From Oleiphilaceae bacterium (GTDB lineage Bacteria; Pseudomonadota; Gammaproteobacteria; Pseudomonadales; Oleiphilaceae): a stretch of 64,000 bases of DNA. Under the pieces are notes generated by a model. The model was not told the DNA's origin and ran no database searches. It worked only from the letters and a program-made list of their open reading frames with translations. Below are positions 16,866 through 28,338 of this stretch, piece after piece. Positions within the stretch are counted from its first letter, which is position 1. Each line of letters starts with the position of its first letter. Location of the stretch: the NCBI GenBank assembly GCA_018334495.1, contig JAGXLV010000005.1, positions 1-64,000 on the forward strand. The letters run 5' to 3'. A program made the translations under genes and the position numbers.

Positions 16866-17207
16866 ATGGACGCAGATACGCAGCTTGCTTACGGGATTTT
16901 CTGGTCACTCTACGCCGTCGCGTTCGTGATTTTTTTCATTATGGTATCCAAGTTATTCCGGGTGCTGCCGCTATATGGTTTAAGAACCCTGCTGCAGGCT
17001 GCATTGGTTGTGATCCTGCTGACGCCGGTACAGTCGACCGAGGCGGTGAACTGGTGGATTCCGGCCTGGTTGCATGGCGGCTATGAGTTCATTCTGGGCG
17101 AAGCCGACGAGGCGGGCAGGGCGTTCTTTAATCTTGGCCTGGCGTCACTGGTCATGCTGCTGGTCTGGGTTCTTGACCTGGTTCGGTACCGGCTGGCCAA
17201 GCGCTGA
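16866..17207 (+). CDS. Small three-helix membrane protein
   Basis: 113 residues with three predicted membrane helices (about 10-30, 40-55, 85-105) and a positively charged C-terminus (VRYRLAKR). I do not recognise the family. The start codon is ATG 16866, shortly after ycgN and with no strong ribosome-binding site, which suggests coupling. It ends 43 nt before the VWA gene and is likely cotranscribed with it. A role in anchoring the VWA protein is a guess from position. Confidence 0.7.
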   Translation: MDADTQLAYGIFWSLYAVAFVIFFIMVSKLFRVLPLYGLRTLLQAALVVILLTPVQSTEAVNWWIPAWLHGGYEFILGEADEAGRAFFNLGLASLVMLLVWVLDLVRYRLAKR

Positions 17208-17250
17208 TTTCAACCCGTTTTTAGGGGTTTACGGCACCCGTGGAGTTGTA

Positions 17251-19386
<2,136 letters not shown>

Positions 19387-19476
19387 ACATCAGGCGCTGC
19401 GCCGGCCGAAAAAATGGTCATCGGCCGTTGGCACAACAGGCACCTGTTTCCGCTTTTTGTACTGAAAGGGTTTGTC

Positions 19477-20319
19477 ATGAAATTTACGGGTACCGATAAA
19501 TACGTCGCCACGGAAGATTTGCAGATGGCGGTAAACGCAGCCATTACGCTGCAGCGCCCGCTTTTGATAAAAGGCGAGCCTGGCACCGGTAAAACGCTGC
19601 TGGCGGAAGAAATAGCCGCGGCACTTGGCTTGCGATTGATTCCCTGGCACGTTAAATCCACCACCAAGGCCCAGCAGGGGCTGTACGAATACGATGCGGT
19701 GTCCCGCCTGCGTGACTCCCAGCTTGGCGACGACAAGGTTCACGATATTGGCAACTACATTGTCAAAGGCAAGCTTTGGGAGGCGTTCGAGTCCGACGAG
19801 CAGGTGGTGTTGCTCATCGACGAAGTCGACAAGGCGGACATTGAGTTTCCCAACGACCTGTTGCTCGAACTCGACCGCATGGAATTTTTCGTTTACGAGA
19901 CCAAGCAGCTGATCAAGGCGAATAAACGCCCCATTGTGGTGATTACCAGCAATAACGAGAAAGAGCTGCCGGATGCCTTTCTGCGCCGCTGTTTTTTCCA
20001 TTACATCAGCTTTCCGGACAACCCGACCATGAACAGCATTGTCGATGTCCATTTCCCCGATCTTCAGAGAGACATGGTGCGAAACGCGCTTGATGTGTTT
20101 TTTGATGTGCGCAAAGTGCCGGGCCTGAAAAAACGGCCCTCGACATCGGAGTTGATCGACTGGCTCAAATTGCTGATGGCGGATGAGCTCTCGTCGAAAC
20201 TGCTGCAGGACCGCGACCCACACTCGGCGTTGCCGCCGCTTTACGGGGCCCTGGTTAAAAACGAGCAGGATGTGCATTTGTTGCAGAAGCTTGCTTTCAT
20301 GGCCAGGCGTCGCAGCTGA
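19477..20319 (+). CDS. MoxR family AAA+ ATPase
   Basis: A 280-residue ATPase. Walker A is GEPGTGKT (33-40) and Walker B is VVLLIDEVDKAD; the sensor region is IVVITSNNEKELPDAFLRRC. MoxR proteins act as chaperones that work with VWA-domain partners to mature enzymes or load metals. ATG 19477 has AAAGGG upstream and starts the fold properly (MKFTGTDKYV). It lies 90 nt after one VWA gene and 24 nt before the next, so it is flanked by two possible partners. Confidence 0.92.
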   Translation: MKFTGTDKYVATEDLQMAVNAAITLQRPLLIKGEPGTGKTLLAEEIAAALGLRLIPWHVKSTTKAQQGLYEYDAVSRLRDSQLGDDKVHDIGNYIVKGKLWEAFESDEQVVLLIDEVDKADIEFPNDLLLELDRMEFFVYETKQLIKANKRPIVVITSNNEKELPDAFLRRCFFHYISFPDNPTMNSIVDVHFPDLQRDMVRNALDVFFDVRKVPGLKKRPSTSELIDWLKLLMADELSSKLLQDRDPHSALPPLYGALVKNEQDVHLLQKLAFMARRRS

Positions 20320-20343
20320 TCGGGCCCTTGCCGGGAGTCGCCT

Positions 20344-21522
20344 ATGTTGATTGATTTTTTTATGGAGGTCCGCCGAGCCAGGGTTCCTGCCAGCCTGCGT
20401 GAGTTTCTGGATCTTCTTGAGGCCCTCAAAAATCACCTGGCCTTTGCTGACATGGAAGAGTTCTATTATCTGGCGCGCCTGTGCCTGGTCAAGGATGAGC
20501 GCCATTACGACAAATTCGACCGGGCCTTCGATGCCTATTTCAAGGGCATCGAACATCTCGATGAATTGATCAAGGACATGATTCCCGACGACTGGCTTCG
20601 GGCGGAATTTGAAAAACAGTTGTCTCCGGAAGAAAAAGCCAAAATCGAGTCACTGGGTGGCCTTGACGAGCTGATCGAAACCTTTAAAAAGCGCATGGAC
20701 GAGCAGAAAGAGCGCCATGCCGGGGGCAACAAGTGGATTGGTACCGGCGGCACCTCTCCTTTCGGCGCCAATGGCTACAACCCCGAGGGTTTTCGTATCG
20801 GCCAGAAAGAGGGGCGTCACGGCCGTGCGGTGAAAGTCTGGGAGAAACGGGATTTTCGTGATCTCGACGACAGTATCACCCTTGGGATTCGCAACATAAA
20901 AGTGGCGCTGCGGCGTTTGCGCCAGTTTGCCCGCCAGGGCACGCCGGATCAGCTCGACCTGGACGATACCATCCGCTCCACCGCCCGTAACGCCGGCTAT
21001 CTGGATTTGAAAATGGTGCCGGAACGTCACAATGCGGCCAAAGTGCTGATCTTTTTCGATGTGGGCGGGTCCATGGACCCCCATGTTCGGGTCTGCGAGG
21101 AGTTGTTTTCCGCCTCGCGTATCGAATTCAAGCACATGGAATATTTTTACTTCCATAATTTTATTTATGAAAGTGTCTGGACCGACAACATCCGGCGGAT
21201 GAATGAGACCACCAATACCTGGGATATCCTTCATAAATACACGCCGGATTACAAAGTGATCTTCGTTGGTGATGCCAGCATGGCGCCCTATGAAATTTCT
21301 CACCCGGGCGGTTCCATCGAGCATTGGAACGAGGAAGCCGGCGCGACCTGGTTCCAGCGCATCAGTGAGCATTTCCGCAAGGTGGTCTGGCTCAACCCCC
21401 TGCCGGAAGACTATTGGTCCACGGGTGGCTCGACGGCAATGACCCGCCAGTTAGTGAATAACCACATGTACCCCCTGAGCCTGGAAGGCCTCGAAGCGGC
21501 GATGCGGTATTTGAGCAAGTAG
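20344..21522 (+). CDS. CoxE-like VWA domain protein
   Basis: A 392-residue cytoplasmic protein, with no signal peptide. The N-terminal helical half leads to a C-terminal VWA-like domain that starts at IFFDVGGSMDPH (about residue 236). The metal-site motif is DVGGS rather than DxSxS, as in the CoxE/YehP-type group usually paired with MoxR ATPases. It ends with IFVGDASM and STGGSTAMTRQL. It directly follows the MoxR gene. Such pairs (for example RavA-ViaA or CoxD-CoxE) assist assembly of metal cofactors or membrane complexes; the client here is not evident. Confidence 0.87.
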   Translation: MLIDFFMEVRRARVPASLREFLDLLEALKNHLAFADMEEFYYLARLCLVKDERHYDKFDRAFDAYFKGIEHLDELIKDMIPDDWLRAEFEKQLSPEEKAKIESLGGLDELIETFKKRMDEQKERHAGGNKWIGTGGTSPFGANGYNPEGFRIGQKEGRHGRAVKVWEKRDFRDLDDSITLGIRNIKVALRRLRQFARQGTPDQLDLDDTIRSTARNAGYLDLKMVPERHNAAKVLIFFDVGGSMDPHVRVCEELFSASRIEFKHMEYFYFHNFIYESVWTDNIRRMNETTNTWDILHKYTPDYKVIFVGDASMAPYEISHPGGSIEHWNEEAGATWFQRISEHFRKVVWLNPLPEDYWSTGGSTAMTRQLVNNHMYPLSLEGLEAAMRYLSK

Positions 21523-21545
21523 CAAATCCGGCTCTGAATTCGCCC

Positions 21546-21570
21546 GTAGGAGCGGTTTCAACCGCGATCA
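21546..21570 (+). repeat. REP palindrome, copy 1
   Basis: 25 bp beginning GTAGGAGCGG. The core GCGGTT-TC-AACCGC is a perfect hairpin. The same 25 bp recurs exactly at 21625 and 21729. It resembles the GTAGGAGCG-type REP elements common in Pseudomonas and relatives. Confidence 0.85.
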
Positions 21571-21587
21571 GGGTCCTTGTGGGGCTT

Positions 21588-21611
21588 TTCGCGACTGAAG
21601 TCGCTCCTACG
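21588..21611 (-). repeat. REP palindrome, copy 2 (inverted variant)
   Basis: Read on the minus strand it begins CGTAGGAGCGACTTCAGTCG, a sequence variant with compensatory changes in both stem arms (GCGACT/AGTCGC). With copy 1 it forms a head-to-head pair, as in REPIN structures. Confidence 0.8.
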
Positions 21612-21624
21612 ATTGCGCCCTTCG

Positions 21625-21649
21625 GTAGGAGCGGTTTCAACCGCGATCA
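21625..21649 (+). repeat. REP palindrome, copy 3
   Basis: Identical over 25 bp to copy 1, in the same orientation. Confidence 0.85.
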
Positions 21650-21728
21650 GAACCGGAGGCGGGCACCCGTGCCGCGGTTCATGTTTGGTTGTCATTTGGC
21701 GTGCCGCCCCGGATGTCCACCGGGCCTG

Positions 21729-21753
21729 GTAGGAGCGGTTTCAACCGCGATCA
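21729..21753 (+). repeat. REP palindrome, copy 4, inside the 3' end of the hydratase gene
   Basis: Identical over 25 bp to copy 1. It overlaps the end of the minus-strand MaoC-type gene, providing its stop codon (21741-21743) and the Asp-Arg-Gly codons before it. Confidence 0.85.
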
Positions 21754-22229
21754 ATGGTTATTTTGGGCAGCCGGGGCTTTTCCAGGACCTGTTTTTCACT
21801 GGGCGCGATGACTTTGGCTTCGCCGGTAACGACCATTTTGCCGTCCTGGTTGTGTACTTCGCATTTGAGCAAAACGCGGTCCTTTGGATCCTTGCGCAGG
21901 ACGGTGAGGGTCACGGTCAGGGTGTCGTTGAGTTTGACCGGCCGCCGGAAGTTCAGGCTTTGTTCCAGATACACTGAGCCCGGTCCTGGCATAACCGTTG
22001 CCAGGGCCGCGGAAATAAGGGAGCCGCTCCACATGCCATGGGCTATCCTTTCCTTGAAAGGCGTTCCGGCGGCAAATTCCGGGTCCAGGTGAACAGGGTT
22101 CACGTCCCCGGAAACAGCGGCGAAAAGAACCAGTTCGTCCTCGGTCAGCGTTCGGCCAAAACTGGCGGTGTCACCTTCCTGGAGTTCATTGTAGGTAATG
22201 TTTTCAAAAGTCTCGACGGTCTTACCCAT
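21741..22229 (-). CDS. MaoC/hotdog-fold (R)-specific enoyl-CoA hydratase
   Basis: A 162-residue hotdog protein with the hydratase-2 signature FAAVSGDVNPVHLDP, giving the catalytic Asp42 and His47. Such enzymes hydrate trans-2-enoyl-CoA to (R)-3-hydroxyacyl-CoA, linking beta-oxidation to polyhydroxyalkanoate or other lipid synthesis. AAAGGA is a good ribosome-binding site. It diverges from fadD, which fits a fatty-acid role. The last residues (IDRG) and the stop codon come from a REP palindrome, so the native C-terminus may have been replaced. Confidence 0.88.
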   Translation of the reverse strand: MGKTVETFENITYNELQEGDTASFGRTLTEDELVLFAAVSGDVNPVHLDPEFAAGTPFKERIAHGMWSGSLISAALATVMPGPGSVYLEQSLNFRRPVKLNDTLTVTLTVLRKDPKDRVLLKCEVHNQDGKMVVTGEAKVIAPSEKQVLEKPRLPKITIDRG

Positions 22230-22530
22230 AATGTCCTTTCCTGTTTTTTAGCGTCAGTTTGTTCGTGAAACCTACCTCATCAGTAACAAAACTGCTATTC
22301 TCACGATTCGACGAATTGTCAGACTTTTGTCGTCTTGTAATCTTCAGATGCGATGATCAAGCGTTTAAGAAGGGCATACTTGGCAACAAGTACGACCAAC
22401 AAGGCTTATGACCTTATCAGAACAGCAGATGAGAAAGCCAAGCGAGCAGTACGGACTCCCTCAGGGAGCTTGAGAGCCGATCAAAACCTGTCGAAGACAA
22501 TAATCACAAATGATTTACAGGAGATGAATA
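22230..22530. other. Divergent intergenic region (hydratase/fadD)
   Basis: 301 bp that must hold promoters in both directions. A TTGTCA hexamer at 22316 is a possible -35 for fadD, but no convincing -10 follows. No hairpin terminator or convincing FadR/PsrA operator is seen. A small frame through 22353-22589 overlaps fadD and shows no protein-like features. Confidence 0.5.
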
Positions 22531-24210
22531 ATGGATTTCGAGCAATTCTACAAGGACAAATATCCGCCAGGTGTGCCCACCAGGATTGACCTGGACCAAT
22601 ACGAGAGCATGGTTGATGTCTTTGAAAAATCGGTAAAAAAGTTCGCCGACCGGCCCGCTTTTAGCGCGGTTGGTGTAACGCTGACCTATCGCGACCTTGA
22701 TAGGTTGAGCCGCCATTTTGCCTCCTGGTTGCAAAACAAAACCGAACTCAAGCCTGGCGACCGTATCGCGGTTCAGATGCCGAACCTGTCGCAATATCCT
22801 GTGGTCGTTTTCGGCGCCATGCGCGCGGGCCTGATTGTGGTCAACACCAACCCCCTGTACACCACCCGTGAAATGGAGCACCAGTTTAACGACTCGGGGG
22901 CCAAGGCTCTGGTGGTGCTTGCCAATATGGCGGACAACGTGGAAAAAGTGTTGCCGCGAACCGGTCTTGAGTACGTCATTGTCACCGAAATCGCCGACAT
23001 GCATCCGCCGGTCAAGCGCACCCTGATGAATGCGGTGGTCAAGCACGTCAAAAAGATGGTGCCCAAGTACAACCTGCCCCAGGCGTTCCGCCTGCCAGCG
23101 GTCTTGAGCGAAGGCGCGAAACAGAAGTTCACACCGGTGCCGGCCAAGGCTGACGATATCGCGGTACTGCAGTACACCGGCGGCACCACCGGTGTAGCCA
23201 AGGGCGCGATGCTCTCCCACGCTAACCTCGTTGCCAACTTGCTGCAGACCCGGCCGATGATGGGCGGCGTGATTGAGGAAGGTAAAGAGGTGGTGATCGC
23301 GCCTCTGCCGTTGTACCACATTTATTCGTTCACGCTGAACTGCGGCATTATGCTGGAGGAGGGCGCCCATAATGTGCTTATCCCCAACCCCCGCGATATC
23401 CCGGGTTTCGTAAAAGAGCTTAAGAATCACCGATTCACGGCTTTTCTGGGGTTGAATACCTTGTTTGTGGCGCTTTGCAATAATGATGAATTTCGCGCTC
23501 TCGATTTCAGTGCCCTGAAGCTGACGTCCTCGGGCGGCATGGCTTTGACGAATGCTACGGCCAAGCGATGGGAAGAGGTAACCGGCTGCGAAATCAGCGA
23601 AGGTTACGGCATGACCGAAACCTCACCGGTGGTGACTTTTAATCCGCCTAACGCGATTCAGTTGGGCACCATCGGTCTGCCGGTCTGCAACACCGAGATT
23701 CAGACCCTGGATGACGATAACAAGCAAACACCCCTCGGCGAGCCGGGCGAACTCTGCGTCAAAGGCCCCCAGGTGATGGTGGGTTACTGGCAGCGCCCGG
23801 AGGAAACCAAAAAATCCTTTACCGAGGATGGCTATTTGCGCACCGGTGACATTGCCGTGATCCAGGAGGACGGCTACGTTCGCATTGTCGACCGCAAGAA
23901 AGACATGATCATTGTGTCCGGCTTCAATGTCTTTCCCAACGAGATTGAAGACATTGTGAGCGAACACCCGAAAGTCCTGGAATGCGCGGCGGTAGGCGTG
24001 GAGGATGAAAAGAGTGGTGAAGCGGTCAAGGTGTTTGTGGTCGCGACCTCTCCTGGCCTCACCAAGGAAGAACTCAAGGAATTTTGCCGGGAGCGGCTAA
24101 CGGCCTACAAAGTGCCCAAGACATTTGAATTCCGGGACGAGCTGCCTAAAACCAACGTAGGTAAAATCCTGCGCCGGCAGTTGCGCGACGAAGATGTGAA
24201 AAAAGCGTAA
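22531..24210 (+). CDS. fadD: Long-chain fatty acid-CoA ligase
   Basis: A 559-residue acyl-adenylate-forming enzyme. It makes fatty acyl-CoA from fatty acid, ATP and CoA at the inner membrane. The P-loop-like motif YTGGTTGVAKGA is at about 214-225. GYGMTETSPV and the hinge/C-terminal motifs YLRTGDIA, DRKKDMIIVSGFNVFP and the catalytic-Lys region KTNVGKILRRQL are all present. Length and the N-terminus MDFEQFYKDKYPPG match gammaproteobacterial FadD. AGGAGA precedes the ATG. A strong terminator follows at 24254. Confidence 0.95.
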   Translation: MDFEQFYKDKYPPGVPTRIDLDQYESMVDVFEKSVKKFADRPAFSAVGVTLTYRDLDRLSRHFASWLQNKTELKPGDRIAVQMPNLSQYPVVVFGAMRAGLIVVNTNPLYTTREMEHQFNDSGAKALVVLANMADNVEKVLPRTGLEYVIVTEIADMHPPVKRTLMNAVVKHVKKMVPKYNLPQAFRLPAVLSEGAKQKFTPVPAKADDIAVLQYTGGTTGVAKGAMLSHANLVANLLQTRPMMGGVIEEGKEVVIAPLPLYHIYSFTLNCGIMLEEGAHNVLIPNPRDIPGFVKELKNHRFTAFLGLNTLFVALCNNDEFRALDFSALKLTSSGGMALTNATAKRWEEVTGCEISEGYGMTETSPVVTFNPPNAIQLGTIGLPVCNTEIQTLDDDNKQTPLGEPGELCVKGPQVMVGYWQRPEETKKSFTEDGYLRTGDIAVIQEDGYVRIVDRKKDMIIVSGFNVFPNEIEDIVSEHPKVLECAAVGVEDEKSGEAVKVFVVATSPGLTKEELKEFCRERLTAYKVPKTFEFRDELPKTNVGKILRRQLRDEDVKKA

Positions 24211-24253
24211 ACTACGGCCACAACAGGGCGCCCCGGTGTCCTGGCGTCTCTGT

Positions 24254-24281
24254 AAGACCCTGCCTCGGCAGGGTCTTTGCG
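24254..24281 (+). terminator. Rho-independent terminator of fadD
   Basis: AAGACCCTGCC and GGCAGGGTCTT form an 11-bp stem around a 2-nt TC gap (a short loop once end pairs open), followed by TTTGCGTT. The T tract is broken, but the stem is strong. It lies 44 nt after the fadD stop. Confidence 0.8.
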
Positions 24282-24399
24282 TTAGACGATTGCCTTCGTT
24301 GGCCGGCACTACTTGAGGTAAGGCTTGAGATTCAAAGCGCCGGCACCATCAAGAAGGCACTGAGTCATCCATTCGAATTAAACGGCGTACGACAGTTCC

Positions 24400-27300
24400 A
24401 TGACCAGGGCTTCCCCCCATAACCAAAATCACGCATCCGTCGAACCAGACGCTGTCAAAGCGGTTATGGCGCAGCTCCATGCCTGCAATCAGCAGGAAGC
24501 GGCGCGTATCCGCAAGCTGGTGGCTCGCCAGAAGGGCCGCCCGGGTCAAAAGGATCTGGAGAAAATCGGCCAGTGGCTGAAAAAGGGGCTGGCGCGTGTC
24601 CAGGAACGCCAGGCCCGGCACAAACCCGTCGGTTACCCGGCCGGTCTGCCGGTATCCGATCGTGCCGACGACATTCTTCGCGCACTCGACGAGCACCAGG
24701 TGGTGGTCGTGGCGGGTGAGACCGGCTCAGGCAAAACCACCCAGATTCCCAAGATGTGCATGAACGCCGGGCGCGGCATTCGCGGTCTGATTGGCCACAC
24801 CCAGCCCCGGCGGATCGCGGCCCGCAGCGTGGCCGCTCGCATTTCCGAGGAGCTGGGCGAGGCGCCGGGCGAGCAGGTGGGCTATCAGATCCGGTTTACC
24901 GACACCACCTCGGAGCAGTCACGGGTCAAGGTCATGACCGACGGCATCCTGCTGGCCGAAGTCCAGCACGACCGCTTTCTGGATCGCTATGACACGTTGA
25001 TTATCGACGAAGCCCACGAGCGCAGTCTCAACATCGATTTTCTGCTGGGCTATATCCGCCAGCTGCTGCCCAAGCGGCCGGATCTCAAGGTCATCATTAC
25101 CTCCGCCACCATCGAGGTTGAGAGGTTCAGCGAGTTCTTCAACGGCGCGCCCGTGATCGAGGTGTCCGGACGGACCTTTCCGGTGGACATGTGCTACCGG
25201 CCGTTAACCGGTGATGAGGATGACCGGGATCAGAGCTGGAGTGAGGGCGTGTTGAGTGCTCTGGATGAAATCGAGGATCACGAACGCAGTGCAGGCCAGC
25301 CGCCGGGGGACGTTCTCGTCTTCCTGCCCGGAGAGCGTGAGATTCGGGCCCTCAGCAAGAACCTGCGCCACGCCGAGCTGCGTCACACCGAAGTGCTGCC
25401 CCTGTATTCCCGGCTCAGCAATCAGGAGCAAAACCGGGTATTCCAGCCTCATAAGGGCCGCCGTATCGTGCTGTCCACCAACGTGGCGGAAACCTCGCTG
25501 ACCGTGCCGGGTATCCGCTACGTGATTGATACCGGCGTGGCGCGCCTCAGCCGTTACAGTGTGCGCTCCAAGATCCAGCGCCTGCCCATAGAACCCATTT
25601 CCCAGGCCAGTGCCAACCAGCGAGCGGGTCGTTGTGGCCGGGTGGCGCCGGGTATCTGTTTCCGGCTCTACGATGAAACCGACTTCATCAACCGGCCCGA
25701 GTATACCGACCCGGAAATCCTGCGCACCAACCTGGCGTCGGTCATCCTGCAGATGGCCAGTTCCGGGTTGGGCGAGATTCGCCATTTTCCCTTTCTGGAA
25801 CCGCCGGATAACCGTCTGATCAACGACGGCTACAAATTACTGGAGGAGCTGGGCGCGGTGGACGGCGCCCGCAAGCTTACCCTGATGGGGCGGACCATGG
25901 CGCGCCTGCCGGTGGACCCCCGCCTGGCCCGCATGCTGGTGACCAGCGCGGACCAGGGCAGTCTGGCGGAAACTCTGGTCGTCATCGCCGGGCTCAGCAT
26001 CCAGGACCCCAGAGAAAGGCCCCAGGATAAACAGCAGGCCGCCGACCAGGCTCACGCGCCCTTCAATGACAAGGATTCCGATTTCGCGACCCTGCTGAAC
26101 ATCTGGACTTTCTACGAGGAGCAGCGCCAGCTGATGTCCCAGAACCAGCTCAAGCGCGTGTGCCAGAAGAGCTTCCTGTCCTGGATGCGGATGCGGGAAT
26201 GGCGCGATGTGCATCGGCAACTGACGCTGATTTGCCGGGAGCAGAAATTGGTTCTCAATAAACAAGCGGCCACCTATGACAGCCTCCACAAGTCGATACT
26301 GGCCGGTCTGCTGGGCCAGGTCGCCACCAAGCTGGAAAAGCGTGAATATCTCGCCACCCGCAACCGCAAGATTCTGATTTTTCCCGGCTCCAAAGTGGCC
26401 AAAACCTCACCCAAGTGGATCGTGGCGGCGGAAATCGTCGAGACCAGCCGCGTGTTCGCCCGCATGGTTGCGCGGATAGAACCGGAATGGATCGAGCCAC
26501 TGGCCTCCCATGTGGTGAAGCATCATTATTTCGAGCCCCATTGGGAGCGCAAGCGGGCCCAGGTCATGGGCTATGAGAAGGTTACCCTCTACGGCCTGGA
26601 CGTGATTCCCAGGCGCCGGATCCCGTACAGCAAGGTGGACCCGGTGGAATCGCGCGCCCTGTTTATCCGGCGGGCGCTGGTGGAAGGCGATTACGATACC
26701 AGGGCGCCTTTTATTGCCAATAACCAGGGCCTGCTGGACACAGTGGAGAACCTGGAGCGCAAGACCCGCCGGCGGGATCTGCTGGTGGATGAGCAGGTTC
26801 TGGTGGATTTCTACGACGAACGAGTGCCTGCTACGGTGGTCAGCGGCCGGCATTTCGAGCGTTGGTGGAAATCCCTGGACGAGGCCGGACTGCAGGCGCT
26901 GGAATTGTCCGAATCCGATGTCCTGCAGCGGCCCCTGGATGCGACCACCGGCGAACAGTTTCCCGACCATCTGGAATGGGAGGGCGTCCGCTATCCGCTC
27001 AGCTACCAGTTCGAGCCTGCCAGGGAGGACGATGGCGTTACGCTGCAGGTGCCGCTGATGGCGCTGAAGCAGTTGCCGGGTTATCGGCTGGAGTGGCTGG
27101 TGCCCGGCCTGCTCAGGGAAAAGTGCATTGCTTTGGTGAAAAGCCTGCCCAAGAACCTGAGGCGCAATTTTGTGCCGGTGCCGGACTTTGTTGATGCCGC
27201 TTTGCAGAACCTCAGCCCCTGCAATGAGCCCCTGACGCTGAAGCTGGGCGAGGAACTGCGCCGCATGACCGGGGCCCGTATTGATCCGGAGGCCTGGCAG

Positions 27301-28323
27301 CCGGAAGAGCTGCCCCGTCACCTTCGGATGAATCTCAAGGTGGTGGATGACAGAGGCAATGTGATTGCCGAAGGCCGGGATATACAGGACGTACAAAAGC
27401 GCCTTGATCGGCAGGCAGAGGCGGCGCTCAACACGACCGGCCCGGAGGAAGCCGCGGAAAAAGCAGTGGAGTCGCGACACTGGCAGTTCGGGCGCCTTCC
27501 GGAAGCGGTACAAACCGAAAAAGCGGGCATGCAGGTGACGTTTTACCCCGCCCTGGAAGACCGGGGCGACACCGTGCGCCAGACCCGTTTTCTGGACCCT
27601 CTGACCGCTGAGGATTCCACCCGCCGAGGGGTTGCCAGGCTGATTCTGCAACGCCTTGGCAATACCCTGGATGACATCGACAGGCGTTTGCCCCGTTTCA
27701 AGTCATCTGCGCTTCTGTTCGCGCCCGTGGGTAAGGCCAGCGCTCTGCTGGATGACCTGCTGCTGGCCACCGCCATGGATCATTTTCTGCCGGACACGCC
27801 GCCCCGGTCGGAAGCGGCCCTGACAGAAGCCTACGAGGCAAGGCGGGGCGACTTTCTGCCCGCCCTGGAAGTGGCGGACCGGCAGCTGTTCGATGCCCTG
27901 CAGGGCTACCACAGGGTGATGAAGCAGCTGAAGGGCAAGATTTCCCTGGCCCAGGCCAACAGCATGGCCGATCTGAAGTTCCAGCTGCACAACCTTGTAT
28001 ACCCGGGTTTTCTGGTTAATACGCCCTCGGAATGGCTGAACCATTTTCCACGCTATTTCGAGGCGGCGGATGTGCGGCTGGAGAAAATGTCCCGTGAAAT
28101 GGGCCGTGAGCGCGAGTTTCTCCATATCATTGAGCCTCTATGGACTCGCTACGCCAAAAAACGGGATGAACAGCAGCGCCAGGGAATACGGGATCCGGAG
28201 CTGACGCTCTATCGCTGGATGATTGAGGAGTTCCGCGTATCGTTTTTCGCCCAGCAACTGGGCACGGCTCTGCCTGTGTCTCTCAAGCGACTGGACAAGC
28301 AGTGGCAGAGTGTTCGAGTCTGA
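24400..28323 (+). CDS. hrpA: ATP-dependent RNA helicase HrpA
   Basis: A 1307-residue DEAH-box helicase, the normal size for HrpA (about 1300). Walker A GETGSGKTT is at about 106 and the DEAH box (IIDEAHERS) at about 201. SATIE, the helicase C-terminal domain (STNVAETSLTVPG, QRAGRCGR), a winged-helix/HA2 region and a long C-terminal HrpA domain (DUF3418 type) follow. E. coli HrpA takes part in mRNA processing and rescue of stalled ribosomes. It is a single-gene unit between the fadD terminator and a converging thioesterase gene. Confidence 0.95.
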   Translation: MTRASPHNQNHASVEPDAVKAVMAQLHACNQQEAARIRKLVARQKGRPGQKDLEKIGQWLKKGLARVQERQARHKPVGYPAGLPVSDRADDILRALDEHQVVVVAGETGSGKTTQIPKMCMNAGRGIRGLIGHTQPRRIAARSVAARISEELGEAPGEQVGYQIRFTDTTSEQSRVKVMTDGILLAEVQHDRFLDRYDTLIIDEAHERSLNIDFLLGYIRQLLPKRPDLKVIITSATIEVERFSEFFNGAPVIEVSGRTFPVDMCYRPLTGDEDDRDQSWSEGVLSALDEIEDHERSAGQPPGDVLVFLPGEREIRALSKNLRHAELRHTEVLPLYSRLSNQEQNRVFQPHKGRRIVLSTNVAETSLTVPGIRYVIDTGVARLSRYSVRSKIQRLPIEPISQASANQRAGRCGRVAPGICFRLYDETDFINRPEYTDPEILRTNLASVILQMASSGLGEIRHFPFLEPPDNRLINDGYKLLEELGAVDGARKLTLMGRTMARLPVDPRLARMLVTSADQGSLAETLVVIAGLSIQDPRERPQDKQQAADQAHAPFNDKDSDFATLLNIWTFYEEQRQLMSQNQLKRVCQKSFLSWMRMREWRDVHRQLTLICREQKLVLNKQAATYDSLHKSILAGLLGQVATKLEKREYLATRNRKILIFPGSKVAKTSPKWIVAAEIVETSRVFARMVARIEPEWIEPLASHVVKHHYFEPHWERKRAQVMGYEKVTLYGLDVIPRRRIPYSKVDPVESRALFIRRALVEGDYDTRAPFIANNQGLLDTVENLERKTRRRDLLVDEQVLVDFYDERVPATVVSGRHFERWWKSLDEAGLQALELSESDVLQRPLDATTGEQFPDHLEWEGVRYPLSYQFEPAREDDGVTLQVPLMALKQLPGYRLEWLVPGLLREKCIALVKSLPKNLRRNFVPVPDFVDAALQNLSPCNEPLTLKLGEELRRMTGARIDPEAWQPEELPRHLRMNLKVVDDRGNVIAEGRDIQDVQKRLDRQAEAALNTTGPEEAAEKAVESRHWQFGRLPEAVQTEKAGMQVTFYPALEDRGDTVRQTRFLDPLTAEDSTRRGVARLILQRLGNTLDDIDRRLPRFKSSALLFAPVGKASALLDDLLLATAMDHFLPDTPPRSEAALTEAYEARRGDFLPALEVADRQLFDALQGYHRVMKQLKGKISLAQANSMADLKFQLHNLVYPGFLVNTPSEWLNHFPRYFEAADVRLEKMSREMGREREFLHIIEPLWTRYAKKRDEQQRQGIRDPELTLYRWMIEEFRVSFFAQQLGTALPVSLKRLDKQWQSVRV

Positions 28324-28338
28324 TTTTCAAACAGGCCA

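Noticed and set aside
22262-22290. FadR/PsrA-type operator (GTTTG...GAAAC) before the hydratase and fadD genes
   Set aside because: The half-sites are in the wrong relative orientation and spacing for the PsrA consensus I know.
22353-22589. Small gene before fadD
   Set aside because: It overlaps fadD in another frame, lacks a ribosome-binding site and has no protein-like pattern.
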